Shown: positions 5,056 to 5,056 of the stretch, piece after piece | How positions within the stretch are numbered: position 1 is the stretch's first letter | How the letters are laid out: each line of letters opens with the position of its first letter | Origin: Terriglobia bacterium | Lineage (GTDB): Bacteria; Acidobacteriota; Terriglobia; UBA7540 | Assembly: GCA_022866195.1 (NCBI GenBank) | Contig: JALHUF010000554.1 | Location: 1 to 5,056, forward strand | Direction of reading: 5' to 3' | DNA length: 5,056 nt | Position numbers and translations under genes: made by a program | Notes under the pieces: model-generated | Databases searched by the model: none | Told to the model about the DNA's origin: nothing | The model's input: the letters and a program-made list of their open reading frames with translations, nothing else

Positions 5056-5056
5056 T

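Overview
The window looks like ordinary chromosome from a GC-rich bacterium, most likely an acidobacterium or a close environmental relative. That placement is inference. It rests on the secreted mosaic protein at 2793-3974, whose C-terminal block (LTKAQILELLGG...VPSSRLATLVEERGVDFEP...) I associate with acidobacterial proteins, on heptameric tandem repeats beside a gene end, and on a GC-rich hairpin repeat near the right edge. I see no tRNA, rRNA, CRISPR array or transposase gene.

Left part (1-2587, all minus strand). Transcription runs right to left through three genes. A small Nudix hydrolase of the MutT type (2587-2183) overlaps the start of a membrane-anchored WD40-repeat protein (ending at 1036). 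After a 204-base gap comes the N-terminal 277 residues of RimO, the ribosomal protein S12 methylthiotransferase, cut by the left edge. The first two genes look translationally coupled. RimO may have its own weak promoter in the gap. The three products (nucleotide-pool sanitation, an extracytoplasmic beta-propeller, ribosome modification) share no obvious pathway.

Middle part (2588-3974). A divergent intergenic region of about 205 bases carries a good sigma70-type promoter for the plus strand (TTGACC, 17 bases, TGTTCTAAT), a strong ribosome-binding site, and a perfect 7-bp dyad. It drives a secreted or lipid-free membrane-anchored multidomain protein: signal/anchor segment, beta-rich module, Pro/Ala linker, Ig-like or glucodextranase-B-like module, and an alpha-helical C-terminal block.

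Right part (3975-5056, minus strand). A convergent 79-base gap leads to a small AT-richer DUF3467-type gene (4383-4054). Upstream of it is the C-terminal portion of a radical SAM protein, cut by the right edge. Between and across these two lies an 85-base element (4419-4503). It is made of two hairpins with nearly the same stem in inverted orientation, and it supplies the last residues of the radical SAM protein. This element is the most unusual thing in the window. The rest is mostly housekeeping or lineage-typical genes, and I do not see a clear new defence or biosynthetic system.
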